Counted from the first letter of the stretch, positions 16,407-25,462 are shown. The stretch: 44,476 bases of DNA from an uncultured Elusimicrobia bacterium (GCA_903917735.1 CAIXBR010000035.1:1-44476), one strand, 5' to 3'. A program made the numbers and translations. Notes: a model not told the origin generated them from the letters alone.

Positions 16407-16739
16407 ATGAAGATAATCATTCACCTGGTATTGAGCGCGGTGGCGGTGTTCGTTACGGCCCGGATACTGCCGGGGGTAACCTTGAGCGGGTTCGGGACCG
16501 CGCTGGTGGTGGCGGTAGTGCTGGGCGCGGTCAACGCCGTGCTGCGGCCTCTGCTTATCATCCTTACCCTGCCGATCAACATTCTTACGCTGGGGCTTTT
16601 CACGTTCGTCATCATCGGCGGCATGGTGGAGCTGGTCAGCTGGCTGGTGCCGGGTTTCCATGTGGCGAGTTTCGGCTGGGCACTGGTCTTTGCCTTTGTA
16701 CTGTGGATCATCAATGGATTTTTTTCCATACTTCGGTAA
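16407..16739 (+). CDS. Phage-holin-family (YvlD-like) membrane protein
   Basis: 110 aa, almost entirely four hydrophobic helices: HLVLSAVAVFVTARILPGVTLSG, ALVVAVVLGAVNAVLRPLLIILTLP, LTLGLFTFVIIGGMVELVSWLVPGF and GWALVFAFVLWIINGFF. The A-V-N-x-x-L-R-P segment and the P-G-F motif are signatures of the PF04020 family, annotated as superfamily IV holins but mostly chromosomal proteins of unknown function. Start chosen at ATG 16407, where the first helix begins. No phage genes are nearby. Confidence 0.85.
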   Translation: MKIIIHLVLSAVAVFVTARILPGVTLSGFGTALVVAVVLGAVNAVLRPLLIILTLPINILTLGLFTFVIIGGMVELVSWLVPGFHVASFGWALVFAFVLWIINGFFSILR

Positions 16740-16841
16740 ATAAAAGACGACGGGTGCTTTTTATAAAGATCCGCGCACAATCTGCTTATATATATTCTAG
16801 CCGGGCAGTCGCATGCCCGCGGCCAGTTTAGGAGCTAACAC

Positions 16842-18719
16842 ATGCAAAAGTTATCGGCCCGTACCGCCTTGCTCGCAGCCGCCTTTGCCTGTCTTTTTAC
16901 GTCCGGTGCAGCCGCGCAGGCCGTGAAGCAGCGCCCGGAGATAGACGCGAAGTATAAATGGGACCTGACCAGCATACTTCCCGACGACGCCGCCTGGCAG
17001 AAGGCCCTGGAGCAGGTCAAAGCCGGCTTGGGGCAGTTCGACCAGTACAAGGGAAAGCTGGCCTTGTCGGCCGCCAATGTGCGCGAAGTACTGAAGCTGC
17101 GTGACAGCCTCTCCCTGGCCGCCGACAACCTGTCGGTCTACGCCAGCCTCAAGCTGGACGAGGACAACAGGGTCAGCAAGTATCAGGAAATGCAGAGCCA
17201 GGCTTCGGATGCCTATTCGAAGCTCGGCAACGCCTCGGCCTTCATCCAACCGGAACTGCTGGCCATGGACAGCGCCACGCTGATGGGTTACGCTGCGTCC
17301 GATCCGGAACTGAAAGCCTACACTTTCATGCTGGCTAACCTGCTCCGCTCCAAGGCGCACGTCCTCTCCGACAAGGAAGAGGCCCTGCTGGCCGGGGCGG
17401 GCCCGGTGCTGGACGCCCCGTCGCGCATCTTCGGCATGATCGAGAACGCAGATATTTCGTTCGGTTCCATCAAGGACGAGAACGGCCGTGATATGCAGCT
17501 GACTACGGAGCGGTATAGCGCCATACTGGAAAACCCTGACCGGCGGATGCGCCGCGACGCCGCCCAGATGTTTAACGAAACGTACCTGAAGTACATCAAC
17601 TCGATAGCGGCCAGCCTTTCCTCATCGGTGAAGAGGGATTACTTCCTGGCCGCCTCCCGGAAGTACCGCGACTGCCTGGAAGCCAGCCTGGACGCGGACA
17701 ATATCCCGGTCAGCGTTTTTAAGAACCTCATAGCCGCTACCAATGCCAACCTGGGACCTCTTCATAAGTGGGTCACGCTGCGTAAGAAGATCCTGGGGGT
17801 GGATACGCTTTACACCTACGATCTGGACGCCACGCTGATGAAGGAAAAACCCAGAGAGTACACCTGGGAGGAAGGCAAGGCCCTGGTGCTGCAGGGGCTG
17901 TCCCCCTTGGGCAAGACGTACCTGGACGAATTCGCCAAAGGCCTTACATCGGGCTGGATAGACGTTTACGAGACGCAGGGTAAAGGTTCCGGCGCATATT
18001 CCTGGGGCACCTATACGTCGCACCCTTATGTGCTGCTGAACTACAACGGCTCCCTGGACCATGTCTCTACTATAGCCCACGAGATGGGGCACTCCATGAA
18101 CAGCCTGTGGACCAACAGGAGCGAGCCGTACCAATACAACGGGCATTCCCTGTTCACGGCCGAAGTCGCCTCTACCTGCAACGAGGCCATCCTGATGAAA
18201 TACCTTATAGCCAACGCCGAGACCAAGCAGGAAAAGGAATACCTGCTTACCAGGTATATCGAGCAGATCGTCAGCACCTTCTACGTCCAGGTACTCAAGT
18301 CCGAGTTCGAGCTGGCCATCCACGAGCGCGTGGAAGCCGGCGGCTCCCTCTCGGTGGACTTCTTTCGCAAGACCTACCGCGACCTCTACCAGAAATACTG
18401 GGGGCCGGAACTGACGATAGGGCCGCAGAGCGACCTGGGCGGCATGCGCGACGACCACTTCTACACCCAATACTACGTCTACCAGTACGCCACTTCCTAC
18501 GCCGCGGCGCAGGTGCTGTCTGATAAAATAGTGCGCAAAGAGCCGGGCGCCCTGGAGGCCTATTATCAGTTCCTCAGGACCGGGGCGTCAGACTACCCCG
18601 TGGAAACGCTCAAGAAGGCCGGGGTAGACATGACCACGCCGGAGCCCGTCGCGAAGACCATCAAGCTCTTTGGCGAACTGGTGGACCAGCTGGAGCAGCT
18701 CCTCAACGAGAAGGTCTGA
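16842..18719 (+). CDS. Oligoendopeptidase F-type metallopeptidase (M3B), secreted
   Basis: 625 aa. The signal peptide (MQKLSARTALLAAAFACLFTSGAAAQA) indicates export, which is unusual for PepF but known in some lineages. The mature protein begins with the family RPEIDAKYKWDLTSILPDD segment and continues with the M3 helical bundle. The zinc site is HEMGH at residue 413 with the downstream Glu in FTAEVASTCNEAI. The C-terminal FYTQYYVYQYATSYAAAQVLS is also typical. AGGAG precedes the ATG. It degrades oligopeptides, probably in the periplasm. The acetyltransferase gene follows after 25 nt. Confidence 0.92.
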   Translation: MQKLSARTALLAAAFACLFTSGAAAQAVKQRPEIDAKYKWDLTSILPDDAAWQKALEQVKAGLGQFDQYKGKLALSAANVREVLKLRDSLSLAADNLSVYASLKLDEDNRVSKYQEMQSQASDAYSKLGNASAFIQPELLAMDSATLMGYAASDPELKAYTFMLANLLRSKAHVLSDKEEALLAGAGPVLDAPSRIFGMIENADISFGSIKDENGRDMQLTTERYSAILENPDRRMRRDAAQMFNETYLKYINSIAASLSSSVKRDYFLAASRKYRDCLEASLDADNIPVSVFKNLIAATNANLGPLHKWVTLRKKILGVDTLYTYDLDATLMKEKPREYTWEEGKALVLQGLSPLGKTYLDEFAKGLTSGWIDVYETQGKGSGAYSWGTYTSHPYVLLNYNGSLDHVSTIAHEMGHSMNSLWTNRSEPYQYNGHSLFTAEVASTCNEAILMKYLIANAETKQEKEYLLTRYIEQIVSTFYVQVLKSEFELAIHERVEAGGSLSVDFFRKTYRDLYQKYWGPELTIGPQSDLGGMRDDHFYTQYYVYQYATSYAAAQVLSDKIVRKEPGALEAYYQFLRTGASDYPVETLKKAGVDMTTPEPVAKTIKLFGELVDQLEQLLNEKV

Positions 18720-18744
18720 CCTGACAGGAATAAGGGATATTTAT

Positions 18745-19281
18745 ATGGATAATACCGCTGACAAATTAATAATACGGCCTGAGACGGCGGCTGATTTCGG
18801 CCCGGTGCGAAAGCTGAATAAGAAGGCTTTCAGGGGAAAGAACGAATCCAAGCTGGTGGACGCGCTCCGGGAGTCGGCGGGTTTTATCCCGGCGCTTTCA
18901 CTGGTAGCGCAAAAGGGCGGCGTAGTCGCAGGGCATATCCTGTTCAGCCCGGTCAAGATCGGGGACCTGAACAGCCCGGCGCCGGCCCTGGCGCTGGCCC
19001 CTATGGCCGTTCTGCCTGATTATCAGAACCAGGGCATAGGTTCCGCGCTCGTAAAACACGGGCTGGAAGAGTGCAGAAAAGCAGGGCACAAAATAATCGT
19101 GGTGGTCGGCCACCCCGAATTTTACCCCCGCTTCGGCTTTGTGCGGGCCGTGGAAAAAGGCCTGAAGCTGCCGTTCGAGGCGCCGGACGAAGTATTCATG
19201 GCGCTTGAGCTTGTCCCTGACGCTTTGAGCGGGGTCAGCGGAACAGTGGAGTATCCGCAGGAGTTCCACGAGGTCGCCTGA
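18745..19281 (+). CDS. GNAT acetyltransferase (YhbS-like)
   Basis: 178 aa from ATG 18745, preceded by AAGGG. The GNAT fold is clear: IRPETAADFGPVRKLNKKAF at the start, AGHILFSPV, LAPMAVLPDYQNQGIGSALVKHGLE with the acetyl-CoA pyrophosphate loop Q-N-Q-G-I-G-S, and VVGHPEFYPRFGFVRA, the hallmark of COG3153 (YhbS) proteins. The substrate is unknown. It lies 25 nt after the M3 peptidase gene, so it may be co-transcribed. It converges with the receiver gene at 19314. Confidence 0.88.
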   Translation: MDNTADKLIIRPETAADFGPVRKLNKKAFRGKNESKLVDALRESAGFIPALSLVAQKGGVVAGHILFSPVKIGDLNSPAPALALAPMAVLPDYQNQGIGSALVKHGLEECRKAGHKIIVVVGHPEFYPRFGFVRAVEKGLKLPFEAPDEVFMALELVPDALSGVSGTVEYPQEFHEVA

Positions 19282-19313
19282 GCTCCGTAAAAAAGTGAAA
19301 AGTCCCCGGTGAA

Positions 19314-19703
19314 CTATTTGTTCCGGCCGCTTTTGGACAGCAAGTCGGCTATAACGGTAAGAAGCTCTTCGGAAACCACCGGCTTTTTCATTACGCGGAC
19401 ATTCTCAATGCCCGAAACCCGGGGGGCGATCTTTTCAGGCAGGCCCGTCACGAACACTATCGGCACCCTGTCCTCTACAAGGCCGCTGACCACTTCGAAT
19501 ATCTGTTTCCCGCCGCCGGCCGGCATGGCGACGTCCAGTATAAGCAGGTCCGCCGGGGAGTCCTTGAACAGTATGATCGCGGCCGTAGCTTCTACAGCCG
19601 TCTCTACCTGGTAGCCGGCTTTCGAGAGCAGCGCAACGTAATAGTCAAGTATGGAACTATCGTCGTCCGCCGCCAGTATCTTAACAGGTTTTATGTTTTC
19701 CAT
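19314..19703 (-). CDS. Single-domain response regulator (129 aa)
   Basis: CheY-like receiver: DDD at residues 13-15, acceptor Asp57 in LLILDVAMPAGGG, Thr in IVFVTG, and Lys in VMKKPV. Start chosen at ATG 19703, with AAGGAAAG in front; the frame is open to 19784. No output domain and no adjacent kinase. A short relic of a paralogous receiver gene survives at 15421-15484. Confidence 0.86.
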   Translation of the reverse strand: MENIKPVKILAADDDSSILDYYVALLSKAGYQVETAVEATAAIILFKDSPADLLILDVAMPAGGGKQIFEVVSGLVEDRVPIVFVTGLPEKIAPRVSGIENVRVMKKPVVSEELLTVIADLLSKSGRNK

Positions 19704-19914
19704 GGCTTTCCTTGAAGGTTTTTTGCCGGAGCATTTCCCTTTATCAGGGAATATCCCATTATTATACAACAAGATTCCCGGCATGGCTCCTGGGGAAAGC
19801 CGCCCCGCTCTTTATTCTGAAGATTAAAATATTTTAACCCTGTTTTAAACATGGTTTAATGGGGGACGTGCTAGACTATGAGCATAGAAGTTAAACTTTC
19901 TGGAGGACACTAAA

Positions 19915-20301
19915 ATGAAATACCTGATCGCAATAGCAACTCTCGCCGCTTTCACCGGGATAGGCTTCGCGCAGAACAACACGACACCGGCCGCCGCTCC
20001 CGCAGCCGCCGCCGCTCCCGCGAACCCCGGGCACCATGCCAAGAAGCATGAGATTAAGAAAGGCGAAGTCACCATGGGCGAGGTTACCGCTGTGGACGCC
20101 GCCAAGAACACCATTACCGTGAAGGACCGCAAAGGCGTGGAGAAGACGTTCGCCATTGAGTCCGTCGGCACCCTGGCCCAGGGCGCGAAGGTGAAGGTAA
20201 TGGTGAAGGACGGCAAGACCACCGTGAAAGAAATGAAGGAGCACAAAGGCAAGCACGAGGGTAAAGGCAAGAAAGCCGCCGCTCCCTCTGCCGCCAAATA
20301 A
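19915..20301 (+). CDS. Secreted Lys/Ala-rich small protein
   Basis: 128 aa with a signal peptide (MKYLIAIATLAAFTGIGFAQ), an Ala/Pro-rich linker, and a small beta-rich core (EVTMGEVTAVDAAKNTITVKDRKGVEKTFAIE...GAKVKVMVKDGKTTVKEM). The core resembles the DUF5666-type or OB-like repeats found in periplasmic proteins. The tail is Lys/His/Gly-rich (KEHKGKHEGKGKKAAAP). TGGAGG lies upstream of the ATG. A strong terminator follows, so the gene is monocistronic. The name is uncertain. Confidence 0.75.
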   Translation: MKYLIAIATLAAFTGIGFAQNNTTPAAAPAAAAAPANPGHHAKKHEIKKGEVTMGEVTAVDAAKNTITVKDRKGVEKTFAIESVGTLAQGAKVKVMVKDGKTTVKEMKEHKGKHEGKGKKAAAPSAAK

Positions 20302-20624
20302 AACGGCCGGAGAGCAGCCTGAGAAAGCCGCCCGGGTAAGCCCGGGCGGCTTTTTGAATATACAGCCTCCTGCGTAAAAAATGTGCCTGTTCTTTAGGTA
20401 AAAACAGTGGCGCCCTATCCCGTCAAAAGCATAAGGATAGTGGCAGGAAGGGGAGATGGACAAAACAGCCGCCTTCGGCCGCTGAACGCAGCCTTTGTCC
20501 GCTTCGGCGGAACCTCCAAGGCGAACAGGGGGTACGGGCCGGCCGGGAAAAAGTGCGCCGGGTAAAAATCAACAGTAGCCTTTTTTTGATACACTTTCCA
20601 TGTCGGGAATACCGCGAAGGATCT
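20302..20624. other. Intergenic region with terminator
   Basis: No gene is supported. The first 55 nt hold the terminator of the secreted protein gene. The rest is G+C-rich with small stems such as GCCGCC..GGCCGC and CCGC-TTCG-GCGG (around 20470-20510). A long minus-strand open frame crosses it but only as a shadow of the lipoprotein gene. Confidence 0.5.
20324..20355 (+). terminator. Strong factor-independent terminator
   Basis: A perfect 13-bp stem, AAAGCCGCCCGGG, loop TAAG, CCCGGGCGGCTTT, ending in TTTTT. Confidence 0.9.
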
Positions 20625-20867
20625 ATGGACAAACAAATAAAAGCTAAAAGGTTTTACGCGCATTGCGACCTGATAGAGGGGACTACGGATGTTTACTATT
20701 GCAGCTTCTGCAATATGCTCGTCAAGGAAAAACATTTTAGGGAAGAGCACCTGAACAAGAATCATAATCATAAATTCAAGGCTACCCTCCATGAGTGGGA
20801 GCGGAAAAAGGCGAGGGGGACTACAAGGGTGCGCCCCGACAATGCCCCTAACCGGCTTAAGGAATAG
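20625..20867 (+). CDS. Small zinc-finger-like protein (80 aa)
   Basis: Start chosen at ATG 20625, with AAGGA upstream. The centre reads YYCSFCNMLVKEKHFREEHLNKNHNHKF: two Cys spaced C-x2-C followed by several His, a C2H2-like zinc site. The rest is basic (MDKQIKAKRFYAHCDLIEGTTDV at the start, WERKKARGTTRVR near the end), which could fit nucleic-acid binding. I do not recognise the family. It is followed by a house-style hairpin and then the lipoprotein gene. Confidence 0.65.
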   Translation: MDKQIKAKRFYAHCDLIEGTTDVYYCSFCNMLVKEKHFREEHLNKNHNHKFKATLHEWERKKARGTTRVRPDNAPNRLKE

Positions 20868-20900
20868 CGGATGCCGCGGGGCCTGAGTTTGGAGGCCGGC

Positions 20901-20930
20901 ACCGCCGCCGGGGAAGCCCGGAGGTTTTAA
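20901..20930 (+). terminator. House-style hairpin terminator (imperfect)
   Basis: CCGCCGGGG, loop AAG, CCCGGAGG, then TTTTAATTT, just after the zinc-finger-like gene. Confidence 0.5.
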
Positions 20931-20948
20931 TTTCACGCGGTCATTTTG

Positions 20949-20954
20949 TATTAT
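20949..20954 (+). promoter_or_regulatory. -10 box 7 nt before a start codon (leaderless candidate)
   Basis: TTGTATTAT, then AAGGCTT and ATG 20962. The same arrangement occurs before other genes in the window. Confidence 0.45.
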
Positions 20955-20961
20955 AAGGCTT

Positions 20962-21699
20962 ATGCGAAAAACTTTAACTGCTTTTCTGTTCTTGCCATTC
21001 CTGGCCGGCTGCTCCGGGACCAGGAAATCCAATAGCGGCGCCAGAGACGTCAGGAATCCTCCGGAGTTCGCTCTTCCGGGAATACCTATGAAGAACGAAC
21101 TTTTAGCCGATCCCTCTGAAGTGAAAAACCCAGAAACCTCCGCTGCGCCCGCTGAGGAGGCCAAACCTGCCGAAGCCAAGCCTGACGAAACCATACCCGC
21201 AGAAACCCCGCCTGCGGAAGCCAGGACTGCGCAAGCCAATCCTGTCGAACCTAAGCCTGAGCAAGCCAAGCCGGCCGCAGCTACGGCCGAGCCCAGCGGT
21301 GACCTAAAATACCATCTTGATGCCGCCGCCAGGTATTCCGTCAGGAGGCAGTACCGCTCCGCCGCCGCCGAATACGGGGCCGCCGTCCCGTTCCTGCCCG
21401 CCGGAGACGCCCGCGCCGTTCACCTGCTGGAGCGGCAGGGCGCCATGATGCTGAAAGCGGGGAACGAACCGAAAGCCCAGGAACAATTTCTTTCAGCCAT
21501 AGAGAAGGCTAAAGAACTCAGCATCTCCGGGCTCGACCTTACTAATTCATATCTTGGCTTAGGCTACTGTCAGGAAAAGGCCAAAAAGATAGCGGACGCC
21601 ATAAGCAGCTACGAAAAGGCATTGGAACTTTCAACCAGCCAAACCGTCAAGGACAGGCTTGCCAATACTATAAGCGACCTGAAAAAAGCTTCCAAATAG
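20962..21699 (+). CDS. TPR lipoprotein
   Basis: 245 aa. The lipobox LAGC at residues 14-17 follows MRKTLTAFLFLPF, so the protein is lipid-anchored. A Pro/Glu/Ala-rich linker with repeated EAKP/EARP/ANPVEPKPEQAKP units (about 55-110) leads to tetratricopeptide repeats (about 115-245): YHLDAAARYSVRRQYRSAAAEYGAA, then LSAIEKAKELSISGLDLTNSYLGLGYCQEKAKKIADAISSYEKALELS. It is probably a scaffold in the envelope. The promoter box lies 7 nt from the start codon. Confidence 0.82.
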   Translation: MRKTLTAFLFLPFLAGCSGTRKSNSGARDVRNPPEFALPGIPMKNELLADPSEVKNPETSAAPAEEAKPAEAKPDETIPAETPPAEARTAQANPVEPKPEQAKPAAATAEPSGDLKYHLDAAARYSVRRQYRSAAAEYGAAVPFLPAGDARAVHLLERQGAMMLKAGNEPKAQEQFLSAIEKAKELSISGLDLTNSYLGLGYCQEKAKKIADAISSYEKALELSTSQTVKDRLANTISDLKKASK

Positions 21700-21732
21700 C
21701 CCAGAAACTAAACAGGGTCAGAGTCAACCGAT

Positions 21733-21760
21733 AACCGCCGGGAAAGCCCGGCGGTTCGTT
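21733..21760 (+). terminator. House-style hairpin terminator
   Basis: A perfect 10-bp stem, AACCGCCGGG, loop AAAG, CCCGGCGGTT, then CGTTT, downstream of the TPR lipoprotein gene. Confidence 0.75.
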
Positions 21761-21782
21761 TATGCCGAGGGGCGGAAAAAGG

Positions 21783-21788
21783 TATAAT
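21783..21788 (+). promoter_or_regulatory. Candidate -10 box for pyk
   Basis: TATAAT 90 nt before the pyruvate kinase start. The -35 region (about 21760) matches poorly. Confidence 0.4.
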
Positions 21789-21878
21789 TTGTCAAGAAGT
21801 GATGTGCCAACCCTCGCAATTTTAAATCCCATACAGGCATAAACACAAGCGGGCCCCGCCCGCCAAAGGACATACCTC

Positions 21879-23399
21879 ATGATGCTCGCAGCTTCGCAGG
21901 TTAAACAGCAGACCTTCCGCAGGACCAAGATAATCTGCACCATCGGTCCCGCCTCGGAGAACCCCGACTGCATACGGGAACTCATCCGGGAGGGCATGAG
22001 CGTGGCCCGCATAAATTTCTCCCATTGCAAATACGACGAGGCGCTTGAGCGCGTGCGCATGCTGCGGGAGGCCCGCAAGGACCTGGACGTGCCGCTGGCC
22101 ATCATGCTCGACACCAAGGGCCCCGAGGTGCGGATGTTCGGCTACAGCAAGCCGGTGCTGCTGGCCAAGGACGACACGCTCTACATAGAAAGCACGGACA
22201 AGCAGCCGGAGGACGTGGCCGCTCTGCCTCCGGAGAAGAAGCATTTCTTCACCAACCTGCCTCACATAGACAAACTCTGCCAGGCCGGCTCGCGCGTGCT
22301 GCTGCAGGACGGCTTCATAGAAGCTGAGGTGATGCGGCTGCACACGGAATGGCCCGGCGCCGTGACCGTGCGCGTGCTCAACTACGGACGGCTCAAGGAC
22401 AAGGCGCACCTGGCCGTGCCCGGTGCGGACTACCCCATCCCGTTTATGTCCGACAAGGACAGGAAGGACATCGCTTTCGCGGTGGAGAATAATTTCGAAT
22501 ACATCGCGCTCTCTTTTGTGCGCACCGCCAGGGATATAGCTGACGTGAAGGAGCTTGTAAGGTCGGTCAGGCCCGATTCCCCCATAAGGCTGATAGCCAA
22601 GATAGAGGACAAGCAGGCTATTGCCAACATCTACGACATTATCCGCGACTCGGACGGGATAATGATAGCCCGCGGCGACCTGGGCATAGAGGTGCCGATA
22701 GAGGAGCTGCCCGGCCTGCAGAAGAACATCATAAAACGCTGTTACCTGGCCGGCAAGCCGGTGATAGTGGCCACGCAGATGCTGGAATCCATGACCGACA
22801 GGCCCTATCCGACCCGCGCCGAAGTGACGGACACCGCCAACGCCGTGATGGAGCTGACCTCGGCGGTCATGCTCTCGGGAGAGACGGCTAACGGCGTGCA
22901 CCCGGCTCGTGTGGTGAACATGATGGGCCGCATCATAGACAGGGCGGAGTCCGCAATAGATTACCGTGCGCTGGCGCGCATCACGCACGATTACGTGGAC
23001 CGCGACAATATCACCAACATCATGGCCTACAGCGTGGTGGACGCGGGACACGACTGGAACGCCAAGGCCATAGCGGTGGTAACGGCCAGCGGCATAGGCG
23101 CGCGGGCGCTGTCCAAGTTCCGCCCCAGCATTCCCATCTACGCCTTCGCCCACGAAGAGGTGCTGTATCACCAGATGGCGCTGAACTGGGGCGTAGTCCC
23201 GTTCCTGATAGAGAACCCCGAGGGACAGCGTTTCAGCGAGGTGGCGAAGAAAACCATGGAGTTGCTGCGCGGCAAGGGCGCCGTCTCCAACGGGGACAGG
23301 CTGGTCTTCATGGCCTCCAGCCCGTTCGGCAAAGGGCATCCCACCAACACCATCCGCTGCGAAATTGTGGGGGACGACGCCTTCCACGACGAGACCTGA
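21879..23399 (+). CDS. pyk: Pyruvate kinase
   Basis: Converts phosphoenolpyruvate and ADP to pyruvate and ATP, the last step of glycolysis. 506 aa. Clear signatures: TKIICTIGPASENPD at the N-terminus, MSVARINFSHC, LDTKGPEVR, a B domain, IARGDLGIEVP (the catalytic Lys is the K of LIAKIEDKQA just before it), and GKPVIVATQMLESM....P-TRAEVTDTANAV. The C-terminal domain (about 375-506) includes AIAVVTASGIGARALSKFRPSIPIYAF. It is monocistronic, with a hairpin terminator after it. Confidence 0.95.
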   Translation: MMLAASQVKQQTFRRTKIICTIGPASENPDCIRELIREGMSVARINFSHCKYDEALERVRMLREARKDLDVPLAIMLDTKGPEVRMFGYSKPVLLAKDDTLYIESTDKQPEDVAALPPEKKHFFTNLPHIDKLCQAGSRVLLQDGFIEAEVMRLHTEWPGAVTVRVLNYGRLKDKAHLAVPGADYPIPFMSDKDRKDIAFAVENNFEYIALSFVRTARDIADVKELVRSVRPDSPIRLIAKIEDKQAIANIYDIIRDSDGIMIARGDLGIEVPIEELPGLQKNIIKRCYLAGKPVIVATQMLESMTDRPYPTRAEVTDTANAVMELTSAVMLSGETANGVHPARVVNMMGRIIDRAESAIDYRALARITHDYVDRDNITNIMAYSVVDAGHDWNAKAIAVVTASGIGARALSKFRPSIPIYAFAHEEVLYHQMALNWGVVPFLIENPEGQRFSEVAKKTMELLRGKGAVSNGDRLVFMASSPFGKGHPTNTIRCEIVGDDAFHDET

Positions 23400-23423
23400 G
23401 CCGGCCGCAGTTGCGGGCCGTGA

Positions 23424-23461
23424 AATGAAGCCGCCGGGAGAAAGCCCGGAGGTTTCATTTT
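23424..23461. terminator. Hairpin terminator between convergent genes
   Basis: AATGAA-CC-CCGGG pairs with CCCGG-GG-TTCATT across AGAAAG, followed by TTTTGG. The stem ends pyk and may also serve the convergent hybrid kinase gene. Confidence 0.7.
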
Positions 23462-23474
23462 TGGGGAACTGTGT

Positions 23475-25454
23475 TTAGTTCGCGGCCGCGGTTTCACCGG
23501 GCTTTTTCAGAGGTATATGGAAGAAGAAGCGGGAGCCTACGCCGAGTTCGGACTCTATGCCCATCTCGCCCCCGTGCCGCAGCACGATCTCGCGCGCGAT
23601 CTTCAGGCCAAGGCCGAAGCCGGCCTTGCGCATACCCTGGGCTTCCTTGGTCTGGAAGAAGCGCTCCCACACGCGGGGCAGGTCTTCCTTGGAGATGCCG
23701 ATGCCGGTGTCTATTACGCTGACTATCACCCGGTCGGGGGCGTTCTCCACTTTTATCGTTATCTTGCCGCCTTCCTTGGTGTACTGGATGGCGTTGGTGC
23801 AGAGGTTCTGCACCACTTGGCCTATGCGGGCGTCGTCGCCGGCCAGCGGCGGCAGCACTGGCGGCACTTCCATGGCAAAATTGAGCTTGCGCTTCTGCGC
23901 GGCTATCTCCACGCGAGCGCAGACGTCCTGCACCACCGCGAGCAGGTTCAGCGTGCCGATCTCAACACGCAGCTTGCCGGATTCTATGGCGGCCAGGTCC
24001 ACCAGGTCCGAGATGAGGACGTTGAGGGTTTTGGCCGAGGTCTGGATATTGGCTGCGTACCTTGCCTCGCTGGGCATGGCCTTAAGCTTGCCCGTCAGCA
24101 CCTCGGAGTAGCCGAGGATGGCGGTAAGGGGGCTCTTTACGTCGTGGGCTACCGTGGCGAAGAAATTCTTCTGGAAGCCGTTGACCGCGGCCAGCTGCTG
24201 GTTCAGGGCCTGCATCTCTTTGAGCAGGCGCGCGTTCTCCAGGATCAGGAACCGCCGCTCCAGGGCCTTCTCCACGGAGAAGATCAGGCGGGAGGCCTCT
24301 ACGGGCTTTAGGATGGCGTCGTCCAGGCCCAATTCCACTACCTGGCTGACGCCTTGCAGCGCAGCCTTGAGCGGGTACTGGTCCACCATGAAGATGATGC
24401 GCAGGTCCGGGTCGCGCTCGCGCAGCTTCTGGGCCAGCTCCGCCCCCGAAACCTGCGCGAAGGTGGTGGCTGTGCCGATGACAGCCAGATGGAAGGCCCC
24501 TTTCTTGCAAAGCCCCAGCGCTTCCTCACCGTCCAGGGTGGAGGTGACCTCGTAGCCCGCGCCCACCAGGGCCTGGCTTAGAGAGGTCAGGGCGGGCTTG
24601 AAATTATCCAGCAGCAGGATGCGCTCGTTGCCCCGCTCTTTGAGGCGGACGTCCGCGCCTTCGCTGTTTTCTATAAGTATGCCGGCTATCCGCCCGGACT
24701 GTTCCCGCGGGAGGGCCACTTGATGCCCGTCCTTGAGCGCCTGTATGGCGAAGCGCACCGTATCAACGCCGGAAATAAAATAGCAGGCGGCTTCCGGAGT
24801 AGAGGCCCGGATGCCGGCGTCCAAGGCATCGGCTTCCGCCAGGGTCCCGGTGAACTGCGCCACCACCACATTACCCGGGAGCGGTGCGGTTGCCGGCTCT
24901 TCTTCCTCTCCGCCGCCCAGCAGCGACCATGACTTCTTAGGCTTGGGCTTGGCGGCAAAAATACGGGCCTCGTTCTGCTCACGGATAAAATCGGGCAGAC
25001 CCTTGGGGGATTCCAGGGAGACGGGCTGTACCCCGGACTGCTGGAAGGCCGTCTGCACGGCGCCGGTAGTGAACAGTACCTGGTCGGCCAAAATGACTAC
25101 CGGCCGCGCTATAACCCTGACCTGGTCCGCAAACCCCATAGGCAGCGGCCAGCTCAGGCGGCGCAGCGGGGAGACGATGGTAGGCGTCATGCTGGCGGTG
25201 GATTCCAGAGTGAAAAGGTGGATCCTGGGATATTGTTTGTGCAGGGCCAGGAAGGCCTCGCGCTCGGCCGGGGGGACTTTGCTGAAGTCCACCACCATGG
25301 CGGAGCAGTCTCCTGTGGCCAGCCGGGCGGCCGCGTATTTCAGGTTCGGCACGCAGACGGGCTCCAGCCCCCTGCCCGACATGGACGGGGTGATTTCGTC
25401 AAGGAGCTCCTTCCCTGACGTGACTACCAGTACGCGGCCTTTGATTTCTGCCAT
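23475..25454 (-). CDS. Hybrid histidine kinase with degenerate receiver domains
   Basis: About 659 aa, soluble. Residues 1-110 are receiver-like (GRVLVVTSGKELLDEI...AMVVDFS). About 110-275 is an unrecognised region with an EEEE linker. About 278-400 is a second receiver fold (RILLLDNFKPALTSL) in which the usual phospho-acceptor Asp is replaced (HLAVIGTATT), although the Lys motif LKPVEAS remains. A coiled linker leads to HisKA with AHDVKSPL (His about 438) and HATPase with NLCTNAIQYTKEGG, DTGIGISKEDLPRVWERFF and GFGLGL. ATG 25454 is chosen; a TATAAT box is 8 nt upstream. It probably integrates signals through protein contacts. Confidence 0.85.
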   Translation of the reverse strand: MAEIKGRVLVVTSGKELLDEITPSMSGRGLEPVCVPNLKYAAARLATGDCSAMVVDFSKVPPAEREAFLALHKQYPRIHLFTLESTASMTPTIVSPLRRLSWPLPMGFADQVRVIARPVVILADQVLFTTGAVQTAFQQSGVQPVSLESPKGLPDFIREQNEARIFAAKPKPKKSWSLLGGGEEEEPATAPLPGNVVVAQFTGTLAEADALDAGIRASTPEAACYFISGVDTVRFAIQALKDGHQVALPREQSGRIAGILIENSEGADVRLKERGNERILLLDNFKPALTSLSQALVGAGYEVTSTLDGEEALGLCKKGAFHLAVIGTATTFAQVSGAELAQKLRERDPDLRIIFMVDQYPLKAALQGVSQVVELGLDDAILKPVEASRLIFSVEKALERRFLILENARLLKEMQALNQQLAAVNGFQKNFFATVAHDVKSPLTAILGYSEVLTGKLKAMPSEARYAANIQTSAKTLNVLISDLVDLAAIESGKLRVEIGTLNLLAVVQDVCARVEIAAQKRKLNFAMEVPPVLPPLAGDDARIGQVVQNLCTNAIQYTKEGGKITIKVENAPDRVIVSVIDTGIGISKEDLPRVWERFFQTKEAQGMRKAGFGLGLKIAREIVLRHGGEMGIESELGVGSRFFFHIPLKKPGETAAAN

Positions 25455-25462
25455 CAATAACT

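Noticed and set aside
20415..21269. Minus-strand open frame of 284 codons
   Set aside because: It is antisense to the TPR lipoprotein and the zinc-finger-like gene. Its repetitive product mirrors the Pro/Glu/Ala repeats of the lipoprotein.
21822..23387. Minus-strand open frame of 521 codons
   Set aside because: It is a complete shadow of pyruvate kinase in high-G+C sequence, with Val/His/Arg/Gly-rich product and no domain.
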